DNA of 64,000 bases from positions 124,001-188,000 of the forward strand of contig JAPMXV010000018.1 in assembly GCA_026936335.1 (NCBI GenBank), read 5' to 3'. Made by a program: the position numbers and the translations under genes. Of this stretch, positions 34,501 through 45,993 are shown one piece after another. Each line of letters starts with the position of its first letter. The stretch's first letter is position 1. The stretch is from Mantamonas sphyraenae. Its lineage: Eukaryota; CRuMs; Mantamonadidae. The notes beneath the pieces are model-generated. The model did no database searches and was not told the origin of the DNA. It was given only the letters and a program-made list of their open reading frames with translations.

Positions 34501-37500
34501 ACCTTGCTTCCATACGACTCGTTCTTGCGCATGTATCCAGCTGACAGCTGCACGTTCTTGCGGTTGGCAAACACCGTGGCCGTAATCGTCGACGTGTCCA
34601 CCATCGCCTCGACGGGCACCAGTGCGCTGACGCCTTCCGCGAGTTTGGCACCGCCGCCACCGCCACTGCTGCTGCCACTGCTGCTTCCTGCTTTGCCACT
34701 GTCGTTGTTCGGTGTCTGTTTGAGCACGCGGCTGACAGTGGAGGCACCTTGCGCATACAAGCGCTGAGGGTCAAACACATCCTTCTCAAAGGGGAAGCCC
34801 TCGAGGCCAAACGAAGCATGCAGCAGCGCCTGGTTGGCATCTCGCGTGCGATCCAACTGCTGGCCCAGTTTGGCCAGCTCGTCCACACACGCACGATACA
34901 TGCGTTCAGGGTCCAGGGGCCACACCGAGTTGATGACGGAAAACACAAGGGAAACACCCGCCGGGGAAGTCACTTCCGACAATCCACGCAGAGAGGCCAA
35001 CGAACTGTGCAGCATCGACGCCTTGAAGGCCTCGTCGCCCTCTGCCAGCGTCTGCAACAGCTTCACCGTCTGCGTGGCAAGTGTGCTGGTGCCACGGGAC
35101 ACGCAGTTGTTCAGCACAGATTCCACGTCCAGTTTGCTCATCAGTTCCGTACGCACGCTGTCCTGCATGGTGTTGTTGAGCAACGACATGGCCAGTTCCG
35201 CCACGCGTGGCTTGGTGCCCTCGCGGGTGGCCTCCTCAAACAAGGCGAGTTGGAAGTCCACGTTGTCGATCACCTGTGCACGCATGGACACGGGCAATCC
35301 CGTGGCGCCCAACAGACGCACATACAGCTTGACACCCACAGACTGGGACGCGGTGAAGTTGGCGTCCGCCCCTGGGGTCAGTTCCAGCAGCATGTGGCGC
35401 GTGCGCACCGACGTGTTCCACACCGCCCACGTGCTGCTGCCACTGCCACTGTTGTTGCTGTGACCTTGCTTGCTCTGCTTCTTGGCCTTCTTCATGACCA
35501 CACGCGAGCGCGAGGGCACATTCAGCGTATGCATCAGCTGCCAGTCAAGCGTGGTGTTCGCCTGCGTCTCGTCATCCACGGATGGCACCAGATCCACCAG
35601 CCGCATGCCTTGGCTGTCTGCGTCTGCCTCCTTCTCGTGGCTGGGCACACACAACACCTGCACGTCCATGCTGTTCTTGTTGTTGACATTGGGTCGTTCC
35701 TGCACAAGGGTAAACTCCATGCGTGCCACGTGATGGTCGTGTGGCAGCTGCAGCTCCACACGCATGGGCATCATACCACGTTCCAATGCCCGGTCCAGGG
35801 ACAGCTCCATGCACGGTTGCCCTGCATCGTCGCTGCTGCTGCTGCTGCTGCTGCTCACGCCGCTTGCGTCCTCCTCGTCCTCGTCCACGCTGCTTCCTCC
35901 CACCTGCAGCGATTGGTACACACCTGTGCTGCACACAGCGCCGCATGTGATTGCACGCAGGTCGTTGGTGCGGTTCAGCATGGCCAGGTTCTTCAGTTGC
36001 ATGTCCATGGCAACCTCGGGCATATTGTCCACCGAGGCTCCGGCTGCCTGCGCAGTAAACGTGCAGATTTGGCCGTGGGTGGTGAGCGCAGTGAACATGT
36101 GTGTGTTGGGCACGTTGTACACGTCGTAGTAGAAGCCCTTGCCTTGTGTGCTGGGCAGATCCACGCGCAACACTTGCGCGCAGTTGGCCGTCTGCAGCAC
36201 ATACATTCGTCCACCAGGCAGCAGCAGAGACAGGAAGCTCTGCACCTCGCCTGTCTCCGTCGCTTGCTCAAAGTAGTGCATGGCAGGCGGCGGCGGCGTC
36301 TCGCCGTTCTCGCTGGCTTGATCCAACGCATTGCCCGGGATGTTCACACGCGTGGCCAGTGTGAACTGTTGGGTCAGATAGTTGAAGGCAAAGTTGCGCA
36401 GGGGTGGCTGGTAGTCGTCCTGAGCCGGCACAAAGGCCACTGCCAGGCGACGTGCACGCACGTGGTACTCCGAGGCAAACACGCGTCCGTCCACTTTGAA
36501 CACTCGGCGGCCCTCCTCGTCCAAACGCACCTGGCCGTTCTTGCACACGTACGGCATCAGGACGCTCTTGTTCAGTGCCGCACTGTAACCCAGCACGACC
36601 ACCACGCTGTGTGTGTTGCTCGTGCCTCCCAGAACACCCATGGCCACTGCCACACGCGATGCCTCGTCCCCCTCGGCTGCACGTGTGGTTTGCGAGCCCT
36701 CGTGTGCACCACTGGTTTCACTTCCACTGTCGTTGGCACTGACACTGCCGCTGCTGCTACTGCCGCTGCCGCTGCTGCTTCCGCCACTGCTCAAGGCTGC
36801 CTGCTGCTCGTCGTAGTCCACAGCCGCGATGGAACCCAGATCAAACAGCTTGATCGAGTTTGTCTTTTCCATGCGCACCACAGCCACCGAGTCCTTCACC
36901 AGCGACACCAATGTGCCCTTGGAGCCACGGAACGAGTTTGTCGCCTCCGTGTCCACAATGATCACGCGTGTGCCCAGCGCAGCCGGCAGCTGCTCGATGG
37001 TGTGCAGTTTAACCTTGATGGTGTCACCCACAGCAGGCAGCGTGTCGTCCGGCACTGCCCCAGACACGTCCAGCACCTTGACGTTTGTCCTGTGGGCCCC
37101 GTCCACGTTGATCACCTCCACTCGTCCAACCACACCGCTCCACGAGCCCTTGGTCACCTTGACCAGCATGCCCTTGCGACACCATCCGTCCCATTTGGCA
37201 TCCTCGGCCTGGTCCGTCACTTTTTTCAGGAATCCCAATGCCTTGCCTGCCAGTTTCACCCTGCGTCGTGCCGACTTGGACAACTTCTTCCCACTGCCAC
37301 TGGCCTTCGTGGATGCACTGCTGGAAGACGATGTGACACTGCCGCTGCTGCTGCTGCTGCTGCTGCTGCTGCCGACACCATCCGAGTTGCTTCCTTCCTC
37401 CTTGCCGCTGCTTGCGCCGCCCTCACTGGACAGCTGGAGAGGCACGAGATGCACAGCAAGCAGCTCCGGGCTGTCGCTGCACTGAAGCGCCTCCTTGATG

Positions 37501-39075
37501 TCAGCCTGTGTGTCAAAGGTGACGAGACGCTGCAGACCTGCGCCTGCGTCCCACAAATCCACGACGCCGTCGGCACTGGCAGACACCACCATGTCCATTT
37601 CGTTCACAGCATCACAGCTGACAATATCCTGGCCAGCAGACGAGTGGCATGCGCGTGGCATGACACTGCGTGTGACACCCAGCGGCACATTGTCTGTGGG
37701 CAGGCCTCGCACGAAGCGGCAGCTGCTGTTTCTGAACGCATGCACCGACATGGCATCACTCTTGTCTGCCCAGTTGTGCACCTTGAGGCCACAGAAGTAG
37801 CACACCACACGGTCGATGCCTGTCACTGTCTGCACGTCTGACCCCGCCGCAAAGGGCAGCAGCTCTGGGCTCAGGTAGAATCCGGCCTCTGCCATTTCGC
37901 GCCCCTGTGGCGCCCCCGTGTCCCTGTGAGGCCACGTGGCAAACGTTGACAGACGCTTGCTCGTATCGTACATCTGGTCTGCCTCCGGATGCAGGTCCAG
38001 CATGCCCGAGCTGCCGCTTTCGGCCTCTCCAAACATGCCGCCTTCAAACGCCGAGGCCAGATCCACCTCCGAGTCGCTCGATCCATCGCTTGACACGCTC
38101 TCGCTACGTGTGCGCGATGCCGACGATGTGTTGTGATGTTGCATGCTTGTGGTGGCTGCTGCGGCAAGTGTGGCCGCGGGCGATTGGTCCACCGCGCCCA
38201 CCAGTGGTTCCGCGTCGCCGCTGGTTTCCTCAAACACTGCCTGGCGACGGTACAGGCCACGGAATGCCGCGCTGGCCTCTCCCCATCGCTCTGGATGCAC
38301 CTCCAGCAACGTTGCCATCGATTGCTTAAACTCTGTGTACGTCATGTCCACCTCCAGCGTCGCGTACTGGGGGCCACACACAAAAGTGTCAGACCCTCCC
38401 GAAACCCAAGATGATGATTATTGGGGGCTGGGCCTGGTGTGCACACGCTTCTGCTCACTCACCTTGGCACTCTTCATGGAACGCGACTGCTGCGCCTGCT
38501 CCACTGCCTGCGTGTGCTCCTCTGCGTGCTGGCGCATCAGAGCCACAAGCGGGCAGTCGGCTTGATCAACAAGGCCTTCCAACGCAGCCACGATGGCCAC
38601 TGCCTGGTTGGAGGGCATGGTAAAATGCACCGTGTCTTGCACAGACGTTGGTGCGTGTGATGCCAGATCAGACACCACCAGTGTGTGCTGCGTGTGCGGG
38701 TGTGCGTGCGTTGTGTGTGTGTGTGTGTGCGGGGGGTCGTCATGTGTTTGCGTCAGAATTCCTGCGAAACCACACTCGGATCTGCTTTCCGGCTCCTCCC
38801 ACCCCCCACCCCCCTCCCCGCATTCTCTCCACGTCCAAACCTACCTCTGCATGTGGACTCAGCAGCTGCATCGTGTTGCCGCTGACCACCACAAAGGTGT
38901 CGTTGTCGTTGACCTTGAGCAGTTTGCTGGCTTGCTCAACTGTGGTCGACGCCACCGTGCTGCCTGTGTGTTCGTCCAACACGTGCATTGTGTGTGTCCC
39001 CTGATCATCCGTGCCAGACACAAGCACCAGTTCGGTGCTTCGCTGCACAGATTTGGGATGGAATGTGCTTGCCAT
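25305..39075 (-). CDS. BIRC6: Giant BIRC6/BRUCE-type BIR and E2 (UBC) protein
   Basis: Exons 39075-38845, 38687-38463 and 38366-25305 join in phase 0 to about 4505 residues; the last exon is 13 kb without an intron. Order: N-terminal propeller-like part, a BIR zinc motif (VVCYFCGLKVHNWADK, then His and Cys ligands in MSVHAFRNSSCRF; about 37730-37820), a WD repeat (VSASADGVVDLWDAG), a galactose-binding-like beta domain (about 34250-34470), ZZ-type fingers (about 33230-33340 and 32757-32885, CDQCGKSVGADMYKCLQC), helical armadillo-like blocks, a second beta-sandwich (about 30080-30500), a SPRY domain (about 28120-28500) and a C-terminal UBC fold (about 25450-25960) with catalytic Cys in NSGKVCLSLL and the BIRC6 block PEPYFNEPGYESSRGTPSG. 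Animal BIRC6 is a hybrid E2/E3 that inhibits caspases and targets autophagy and mitotic factors. ZZ and SPRY modules are not standard in animal BIRC6. Many poly-Ser tracts interrupt it. Confidence 0.88.
31485..31556. repeat. Pure (CTG/CAG) x 24 tract in BIRC6
   Basis: Seventy-two uninterrupted bases of GCT repeat on the plus strand; on the coding strand it reads AGC and encodes 24 serines. Shorter pure or nearly pure runs of the same triplet occur at about 29935-29972, 26194-26250 and elsewhere in the gene. CAG/CTG repeats form hairpins and are length-unstable in other genomes. Confidence 0.97.
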
Positions 39076-39157
39076 ACGTGTGTTTTTTGCAGTGGTTCCT
39101 GCCCCGCCTGCGCACTGTATTGTTGTTGTTTCCCCCCACATCCCTTCCCTATCCCTC

Positions 39158-39454
39158 TCAGCCCTTTCCTTTGCCCTTCACTGCTCTCGCTCGTGGCAAC
39201 ACAGGCAACACGGCGTTTCCAAACGCCAATCCTTCCTCCCCTCCCGACACAAACGTGCCCGTGGTTTCACGCAACTCTTCCTCTGCGCTCGCACGGAGCA
39301 TTTGCATCCGTTGCAACTGTTTTCTATTGTCTTGAAGATCCTCCTGGCCCATCTCTGCCGCCTCCAGCAGGTCGCCCAGCGACTTTGTCATTGGCTGCTC
39401 CCCCAACCACACACACAAGACGTCAGTGCCCTCCCACCTCCATGTGAACGCCAT
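39158..39454 (-). CDS. Small hypothetical protein, 98 residues
   Basis: A short intronless reading frame fits neatly between SIRT2 (stop 44 bp upstream) and BIRC6 (start 82 bp downstream), all on the minus strand. It begins MAFTWRWEGTDVLCVWLGEQ, continues with a predicted amphipathic helix or coiled coil (LEAAEMGQEDLQDNRKQLQR, then an acidic helix) and ends in a basic tail, AVKGKGKG. Codon use resembles its neighbours and no overlapping strand has a better claim. I do not recognise the family; the size and helical pattern would suit a small complex subunit, which is a guess. Confidence 0.5.
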   Translation of the reverse strand: MAFTWRWEGTDVLCVWLGEQPMTKSLGDLLEAAEMGQEDLQDNRKQLQRMQMLRASAEEELRETTGTFVSGGEEGLAFGNAVLPVLPRARAVKGKGKG

Positions 39455-39498
39455 CTCACATCACCACCCACACACACACGTACAGCAACAAACTCGCT

Positions 39499-41061
39499 TT
39501 ATGGGTCTGCGTCTGAGCTTGGCTGCGCCCGCGACATGACGACCGGATCCATCTCACCATCGTCATCGTCATCACCATCACCATCACCATCACCACTTTG
39601 CTTGACCTCATCCGCAGGCAGTACAGGCACAAACGCCTGTGTGGACATGGTGGACACTGTGGTGGAGGCCGTGGATGTGGTGACTCCACCCTCCACCGTG
39701 GTGGTCTCCACCTCCACCACCTGTGTCTCCACCACCACTGTCGTCCCTTCCTCCTTCTCTGCCTCGTCCAGAGTGCCCTCTTGTTCCAGGCTCCCCGACG
39801 GTCCCTCTCCACTCGAGGCCAGCGAAGCCTCCCATTCCGCATCCTTCTCCGCCATCAACGCAGCAAACTCCTTCTCCAGTCCCAAAAGCTGGGCCAGCTT
39901 GGTGACCCCTTCGTCCGCCGTGCCCGTGTGCAACACGTCCCGGAACGCACCCTCCTCGTCGCTAAACACAAACTGGTCTCGTCCCACAGCCTCCATGTTG
40001 ATCAGCAGACGCGGGACGTCCGCACCCACCCGTGTCACCAATCCGGCAAAGGGTTGCACCTGAAGCGATGTACCAATCACAATCAGTGCGTGTGCACGCT
40101 GAAAGTCCTGTGCAGACATCGTGTGGAAGCGTCTCGGCAGCGATTCGCCGAAAAACACAATGTCCGGCTTCACCATGCCCCCACACCGTGCACACTTGGG
40201 CACATTTCCACTCATGATTTCCTGGCGCACATCCTCTGTCGAATGCGCCTGCTTGCAGTCTGGATTCACGCAGTGCGACGACGAGAACGATCCGTGCGCC
40301 TCCACAAGCTTGTCACCAGGCATCCCAGCCACTCGTTCCAGCGTATCGATGTTCTGTGTGTAATTACGCAGAAGCATGTTGTTTTGGTGCAGCAGAAGCA
40401 GAAAGTAGTGCACAGGCGTTGGCTTGAAATTCCCTGGGAAAAGGTGAAGGGGGGGGCGACAAACGGAAGGATCGCAAAGGTCAAGGAGCAAACAACCGGG
40501 TGTGTACACGCACACAAGACGTATCCCTTTCTACGACTCCACTCACTGCATATCGCATGCACTGTCCACACACACACATTGCCTCCATGCACACAACATG
40601 CCCATTCACCCGCTGCGAGAGGCTTGTGCAGGTTCCGCGCGCAATTCCCGCAAACACACGTTATCCAAGGATATCTCACGCGCCAGCGTGTAAAACGGCA
40701 ACGGGTTCTCCACAAAGTATTCGATGTCAAAGATGGCTTCCGGGTAGGGCAGGTCATACTTCTCCAGGTTGTCATACAGGCCCGAACCGGGTGTGCGGAA
40801 GTCCGGGATCCCAGCGGACACCGACACCCCCGCACCGGTCATCACAATCACATTCACCGTGCCCTTTTCCTTTTTCACATCCAACAGGTACTGCGCAAAC
40901 CCTTCCAAATCCAACGAAGGCAGAATCTGCTCACGGCCTTTGATGCGCCTGTCCACAAACAAGTTGCCCTGCATGCCCATCAGCGCTGCCTCCAGCTCCT
41001 CCTGCGTCATGTTGCCACTCTCCAACAGTTCGCGTGCCTCTGCAGACAGTTCGTTGCCCAT
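39499..41061 (-). CDS. SIRT2: SIRT2-class NAD-dependent deacylase, probably N-myristoylated
   Basis: Exon 1 is 41061-40680 and exon 2 is 40433-39499; a 246-nt intron with donor GTGAGA joins in phase 1, giving about 438 residues. Class I sirtuin motifs are complete: GAGVSVSAGIPDFRTPGSGL, YTQNIDTLERVAG, catalytic His in LVEAHGSF, four zinc cysteines (SHCVNPDC and PKCARCGG), VKPDIVFFGESLP and GTSLQVQPFAGLV. The closest animal match is SIRT2, mostly a cytosolic tubulin/histone deacetylase. The N terminus MGNELS is a myristoylation signal and the first 60 residues are extra helical sequence. The C-terminal 130 residues are acidic and Thr/Val-rich low complexity. It is divergent from the LRR gene by 95 bp. 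Confidence 0.9.
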
Positions 41062-41156
41062 ACTTGCACCTGTGGATGGGAATGTTGGCCCATCCGTCGC
41101 CCCCCTCCCCCCACCCTCACAACACAATCAATCAACACCCACAACCCTGCCTTGGC

Positions 41157-42260
41157 ATGTCTTCCCTCCTGGGCATCTATTCGGGCAGTGGGTCGTCGTC
41201 GTCGTCGTCGTCGGGAGGCACCCATGCGTCGACGACGGCGTCGCTGGTGAAGAAGAAGCAACGCGAGGAACGACGCGCTCGCCGTGCACGTCGCAAGAAG
41301 CTGAAGGAGCAACAGAAGCAGAGTGAAGAGACACGCAAGCGATTGGAGATGGAGGAGAAGGAGGCAGCCATGACGGAGGAGGAAAAGATTGCCATGCAGG
41401 AACAACTGCAGGCGGAAATCATGGAGCAGCTGTACGTTGAGCTGGTGCAGACGGGCCGCCTGGATCTCAGTTACAGGGGCATTGAAGAGATCCCCGATCT
41501 GCTGTATGACTTGGACATCCTGAAGGAACCGCTTCTGGAGGATGTCAAGGGCCAACGCTTCGGCAGGGGTGGCGAAGACTCGGCCCGGCCGTTTCGCGAG
41601 TTGCATCTTAGCGGGAACCGGTTTAGCACGCTGCCACGCAAGCTGGGCCACACCTTTGACTTTATCTCTGAATTCTATGTATTTGACAACCAGTTGGACA
41701 GTGTGCCGCGTGCTGTGGGCTACATGCAGCACCTGGAGGTGCTTGTCATGTGTCGCAACCAAATCACCTCCATCCACCCAGACCTGGCCAAGCTCGAACG
41801 CCTGCGTGTGTTGGATCTCTCCCACAACCGTCTCGATGCCATTCCAGACTTTCTCAACGACTTTATCTTTCTGGAAGAGCTTCTGCTGGCCAGCAACGAG
41901 TTGACGACACTCCCGGCCACTCCCCGCCTTCGCATGCTGCGTGTGTTGGACCTGGACGACAACCACATGGAGCGTCTGCCCCCACGCATGGATGCCCTGC
42001 ACAGTCTGCACACACTTCTGTTGCATCGCAACCGTCTGGTGGCCCTTCCTTCGGAGCTGGCCCAGTGTGACAATCTGACCCAGCTCAATGTGCTGGGCAA
42101 CCCACTGGTGTGTCCACCCATCGGTTGGGCACAACACCAGCAACCTTCCACCATCCGCACCTATCTCCAAGCCTACGCCGACCAGGACACCTACGATCTG
42201 GTCGACGAACTCGAACCCGAAAAGTTCCAATGGGAGCCCAATTCGTGTGTCATTCTTTGA
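41157..42260 (+). CDS. Leucine-rich-repeat protein with C-terminal CaaX box
   Basis: Intronless, about 367 residues. A Ser/Gly-rich N terminus leads to a strongly basic then acidic helical stretch (KKKQREERRARRARRKKLKE), then six or seven LRRs of the short Shoc2/LAP type, for example LEVLVMCRNQITSIHPDLAK, LRVLDLSHNRLDAIPDFLND and LHTLLLHRNRLVALPSELAQ. The protein ends PNSCVIL, a CaaX box with Leu last, which predicts geranylgeranylation and membrane anchoring. A role as a Ras-type signalling scaffold would fit but is inference. The next gene begins 40 bp downstream after a TG repeat. Confidence 0.87.
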   Translation: MSSLLGIYSGSGSSSSSSSGGTHASTTASLVKKKQREERRARRARRKKLKEQQKQSEETRKRLEMEEKEAAMTEEEKIAMQEQLQAEIMEQLYVELVQTGRLDLSYRGIEEIPDLLYDLDILKEPLLEDVKGQRFGRGGEDSARPFRELHLSGNRFSTLPRKLGHTFDFISEFYVFDNQLDSVPRAVGYMQHLEVLVMCRNQITSIHPDLAKLERLRVLDLSHNRLDAIPDFLNDFIFLEELLLASNELTTLPATPRLRMLRVLDLDDNHMERLPPRMDALHSLHTLLLHRNRLVALPSELAQCDNLTQLNVLGNPLVCPPIGWAQHQQPSTIRTYLQAYADQDTYDLVDELEPEKFQWEPNSCVIL

Positions 42261-42263
42261 TGG

Positions 42264-42265
<2 letters not shown>

Positions 42266-42296
<31 letters not shown>
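42266..42296. repeat. (TG)n microsatellite between LRR and WDR41-like genes
   Basis: A pure TG tract fills most of the 40-bp gap between the LRR stop codon and the next ATG. Confidence 0.95.
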
Positions 42297-42297
<1 letters not shown>

Positions 42298-42300
42298 GCC

Positions 42301-45300
42301 ATGACAGCAACGGAAACAACACCCAATGCTTTTACATGTTCTGCTCTGCGCACTCCTGCCCAGAACTTCATGAGCACCGACAAAGAGTCCAAAACGCTGT
42401 GGAAGTCCCTGTTCAGCGTATTTGGCAGCACAGGACGTGACAAAGACTCTCCCACTTTGTCGTCCACCTCGTCGTCTGCCCTCTCCCAGGACGCTCCGTT
42501 TGATCTCGAGGCCTCCACCGACGACGACAGCGATGACGATAGTGACCGCTACGACGACGCCCAGGACTTTTTCCTCGACGACGAAGGTACGCAGCAATGC
42601 CTGTCTTGCTTCCCTCCTCCCATCCATCTCCCTCTGTGTCCTTTGTCTCCCATGCATGCCGCTCACCGCCTGAACGCACAATCCACGCCCTCCGATCCCA
42701 CCCCCCGTCCTCCACACACCCCCACACAGAGATCCTGGCCGACTATGGCGACGCAGATGAGGTGCAAACAAACACCATCACACGTCTCCAACTCCTGTCT
42801 GCCCACAAGGACATCGTGCGGTGCGCACAGGCCCTTGACTCCAAAAGGTACCCATTTGAGCCAAAAAGCCCCAAAGCTTGTGGGGCCTTTTTACTCGCCC
42901 GCAAGACGGTGGGCACGCGTGTAGCGTCGCCCAAACAACACGACGGGGGTGTGTCCCTATCATGCGCATACGCTGACACGGTTTGGTTGTGAACGCAGGC
43001 TTGCAACGGCGTCAGACGATGGAAAAGTGATTGTGTGGGAGTACGCAAGCGGGAAGCGACTGATGACGCTTCACGGGCACACACGGCCTGTGCGGTGCAT
43101 GCTTGTCCTCAAGGTGCCCATGCACACCTACGAGGGTACCTTTGCCAACGGCAATGGGGCCAACAGTGGAGGTGGGAGCAGTAGCAACACCAACAGCACC
43201 CTGGGCACCCAGGGCTCAGAGGGCGCAAGCGGGGTGAGCGATGAGACGACGACGACGGCGGAGCGCACCTTTTCACCCGTGTCCACCCTCTCCAACACGT
43301 CCACGTCGACAGGAGCGGCAACGGACAAGAACTGGCAGTTGCTGTTGGTGACAGGGTCGGCGGACAAGACGATGAAGCTGTGGAATCTGGAAAGCGGGGA
43401 GTTGATCAACACGCTGGAGAAGCTGCACGACGGGGCCGTCACAAGCCTGTGTCTGCTCCAGGACGGACTCTCCTTCCTCAGCGCAGCCAATGACCAGAGT
43501 TTGGGAGTGTGGGATTGGAAGGGAGCGCTGTTGCGACGCATCCAACGCGTGGACCAGGATTCGCTGTCCTGCCTGCTGGCCCTGGGTGACGGACGCGTGC
43601 TCACCGCCTCATCCGACGCCTCCATCACCTGCTACGACGCCGACAAGGGGTCGTACATCAAGACCATGCACGAACACAGGGAATCGGTGACATGTATGGT
43701 GCACATCAACGAACACATGTTTGCCTCGGCCAGTCTGGACGGCTGCATCAAGGTGTGGGACACCGTGTCCTTGCAGCTGGTCAAGACCCTCAACGACCAC
43801 GACGTGTTTGTGGACCAACACACAAAGGCATTCACATACACAGTCCAATGCCTCCTGCCCCTGGGTGAGTTGTACCTGGCTGCAGGCGTCGGCAACGGCT
43901 TTGCCGTGTTTGACATCACCACAGGCGAGTGTGTCCTCCAATCCACAGACGCCCATCGCAGCACCGTCACAGACATCATTAGTCTGTACGATGGCACACG
44001 TCTCGTCACAGCGTCCGCAGACACCTCCATCCGTTTGTGGGGCTGGAATCATCAAACGCTGCTCACGCGCATCCGAGCACGCTATTCACGCAAGCGAAAG
44101 CACCACAAGGCGTCAAGCAGTGGCAATGGCACCACTGGATCCACAACCGGCACCAATAGCAGCAACAGTACGGCCACAGGCACGGCCTCGGCCTCATCAT
44201 CTTCATCCACCGCTGGTGGTGGTGGTAGGGTACGCATGGCAAGCACAAGTGGAGGGCCAGCACCGTACGAAATCGAATCCTTTCTGGTGAAACCGAGGCA
44301 ATTGGGTGAGTTGCAGGCACACACGGCGGCAATCAACTCGCTGCTGGCATGCAACGAACACAGCTTTGTGTCGTGTGGCTCCGAGGGGTTGGTGGTGTTG
44401 TGGAAGGATGGCATGCTGCAAGACGAGCTGCACAACGCCATGGCCACGGCCTTTCTGCAGGAACAGCAGCTCATCGAAGAGTTTATTGTCAGCAAGCGCA
44501 TGGGCCACAATCGCAAGAGCCACCCATTGCTCTCACGCCAGAGCTCCATCATTGCCGAACGCATCCGTCGCAACAGCAAGTCCCTCAGTGCTGCCGACTT
44601 GGCGCTCAACAACGTGGTGCGTCATGGTTTGGATGACGTCGACAGCGACGACGATCCGCGTGTGTCTGTGTTTGTGCCGCCGCAGGATGTCCTTCTGGAC
44701 GAATCGTACTCGGGCGAGCAACAGCAGCAACAACGGCAACAGCAGCCATCATCCACCCAGTCAGGCACCGATCGACACACCATGGAAGCTCTGTATGACA
44801 CTGTGGTCGATTCGAGCCATGCTGGAGAAGACACCCTCATGTACCATACCGACAATCGCACCATGTATGGCAACGACAACCAAGACAGTCATAGCCACCA
44901 CCACACCAACGACGACCACAACGACCACGACGACGACGACGACGTGCCTTCCGACACGGAAACAGAAGCCTCATTGGACTCCACCGATCCGGGTGCCATC
45001 GACATGTACAGCGACGCCCTCACCAGCCCAAGACGCACTCCGGACAACATGTCCTCTACTCCTGGCTATGGTCCCAATGCCTCTCCTGGCATGCCCTCCC
45101 CATCCAAGGACGGACTGGCTGGCACTGCCCTCTCCGACGAAATGGCTGCTCGCCACAGAGCCGTCCTCCTCATGAGCTTCCTCGACATGCACAGTTCACC
45201 CGCCCTTGTGCGACAGCAGCAGCAGGCTGGCTTCCTGGCCCTCCAGGACAACCACTTTCACTTGGAAACCGAAGACAAACCGGGCTACTCGTACGGCAGG

Positions 45301-45894
45301 TCCCAAGGAGGCGCCACCACTCCGTCTGCCATGACCCCAAGTGGCGCCCCACTCTGGCGAAGGGGTGCTTCACGCACAACCATCCAACAGCAGCGCTACT
45401 GGACCCCCGTCGCAAACGCCTCCCTCTCCTGGCTCACCTCTCGCGACAACAGCCTCCTCGGCAGCAGCTTTGGCTCGCCCAGCAAGCATCAAAGCAGCAC
45501 CGACAGCACCTCCTCCATGGATTCCCCAGGCGCCCTTCTCTCCAGCATCCCGGCGCGCTCCAACAGCTTCCTCACTCCCAGCCTCAAGAGCATCGACAGC
45601 GACCTTACCAACGGCGTGCCCGACGTCCCAGCCAGTGTCTGGGAGGTAGCACACACCCTACGCACAGACCGTGGCTTTGCAGTCACTCAGGTCATCTCCT
45701 ACCTTCGCATCCTCGGCGTCCACGAAGAGGTCCTGTTTGCTGCCGCAAAGAAGATGCGCCTCGACAGCAAACCCGTCTATAGCAGCAGCTCTGCAGCCTC
45801 CAACCTCGCCAACCTCCAGTCCGGTGTAGTCACGGGCCGCGACGTCTTTCAAAAGGCACAGCGCATCGAGAACCTGCGCACACGCCTGTTCTGA
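42301..45894 (+). CDS. WDR41: WD40 protein, WDR41-like
   Basis: Exons 42301-42586, 42730-42847 and 42999-45894 join in phases 1 and 2 to about 1099 residues (Met at 42370 is an alternative start). An acidic/Ser-rich N terminus precedes WD repeats: LATASDDGKVIVWEYASGKR, LVTGSADKTMKLWNLESGEL, MFASASLDGCIKVWDTVSLQ, RLVTASADTSIRLWGW and FVSCGSEGLVVLWKDGML. The first block, SAHKDIVRCAQALDSKRLAT, and the overall repeat order resemble WDR41, the scaffold of the C9orf72-SMCR8 GEF complex at lysosomes. The C-terminal half is disordered (poly-Gln, His/Asp-rich, Ser/Pro-rich), then a conserved-looking helix ends the protein. It is more than twice the length of human WDR41, so the assignment is moderate. 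Confidence 0.6.
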
Positions 45895-45993
45895 GAATGA
45901 AATGAAGTCATAAATTTTGATTCATGCTCAAATTGTGCGCCATAGTTGTTTGGTTCGATTTGACTCTGAATCAAAATTTCTGCATCTATTTGT

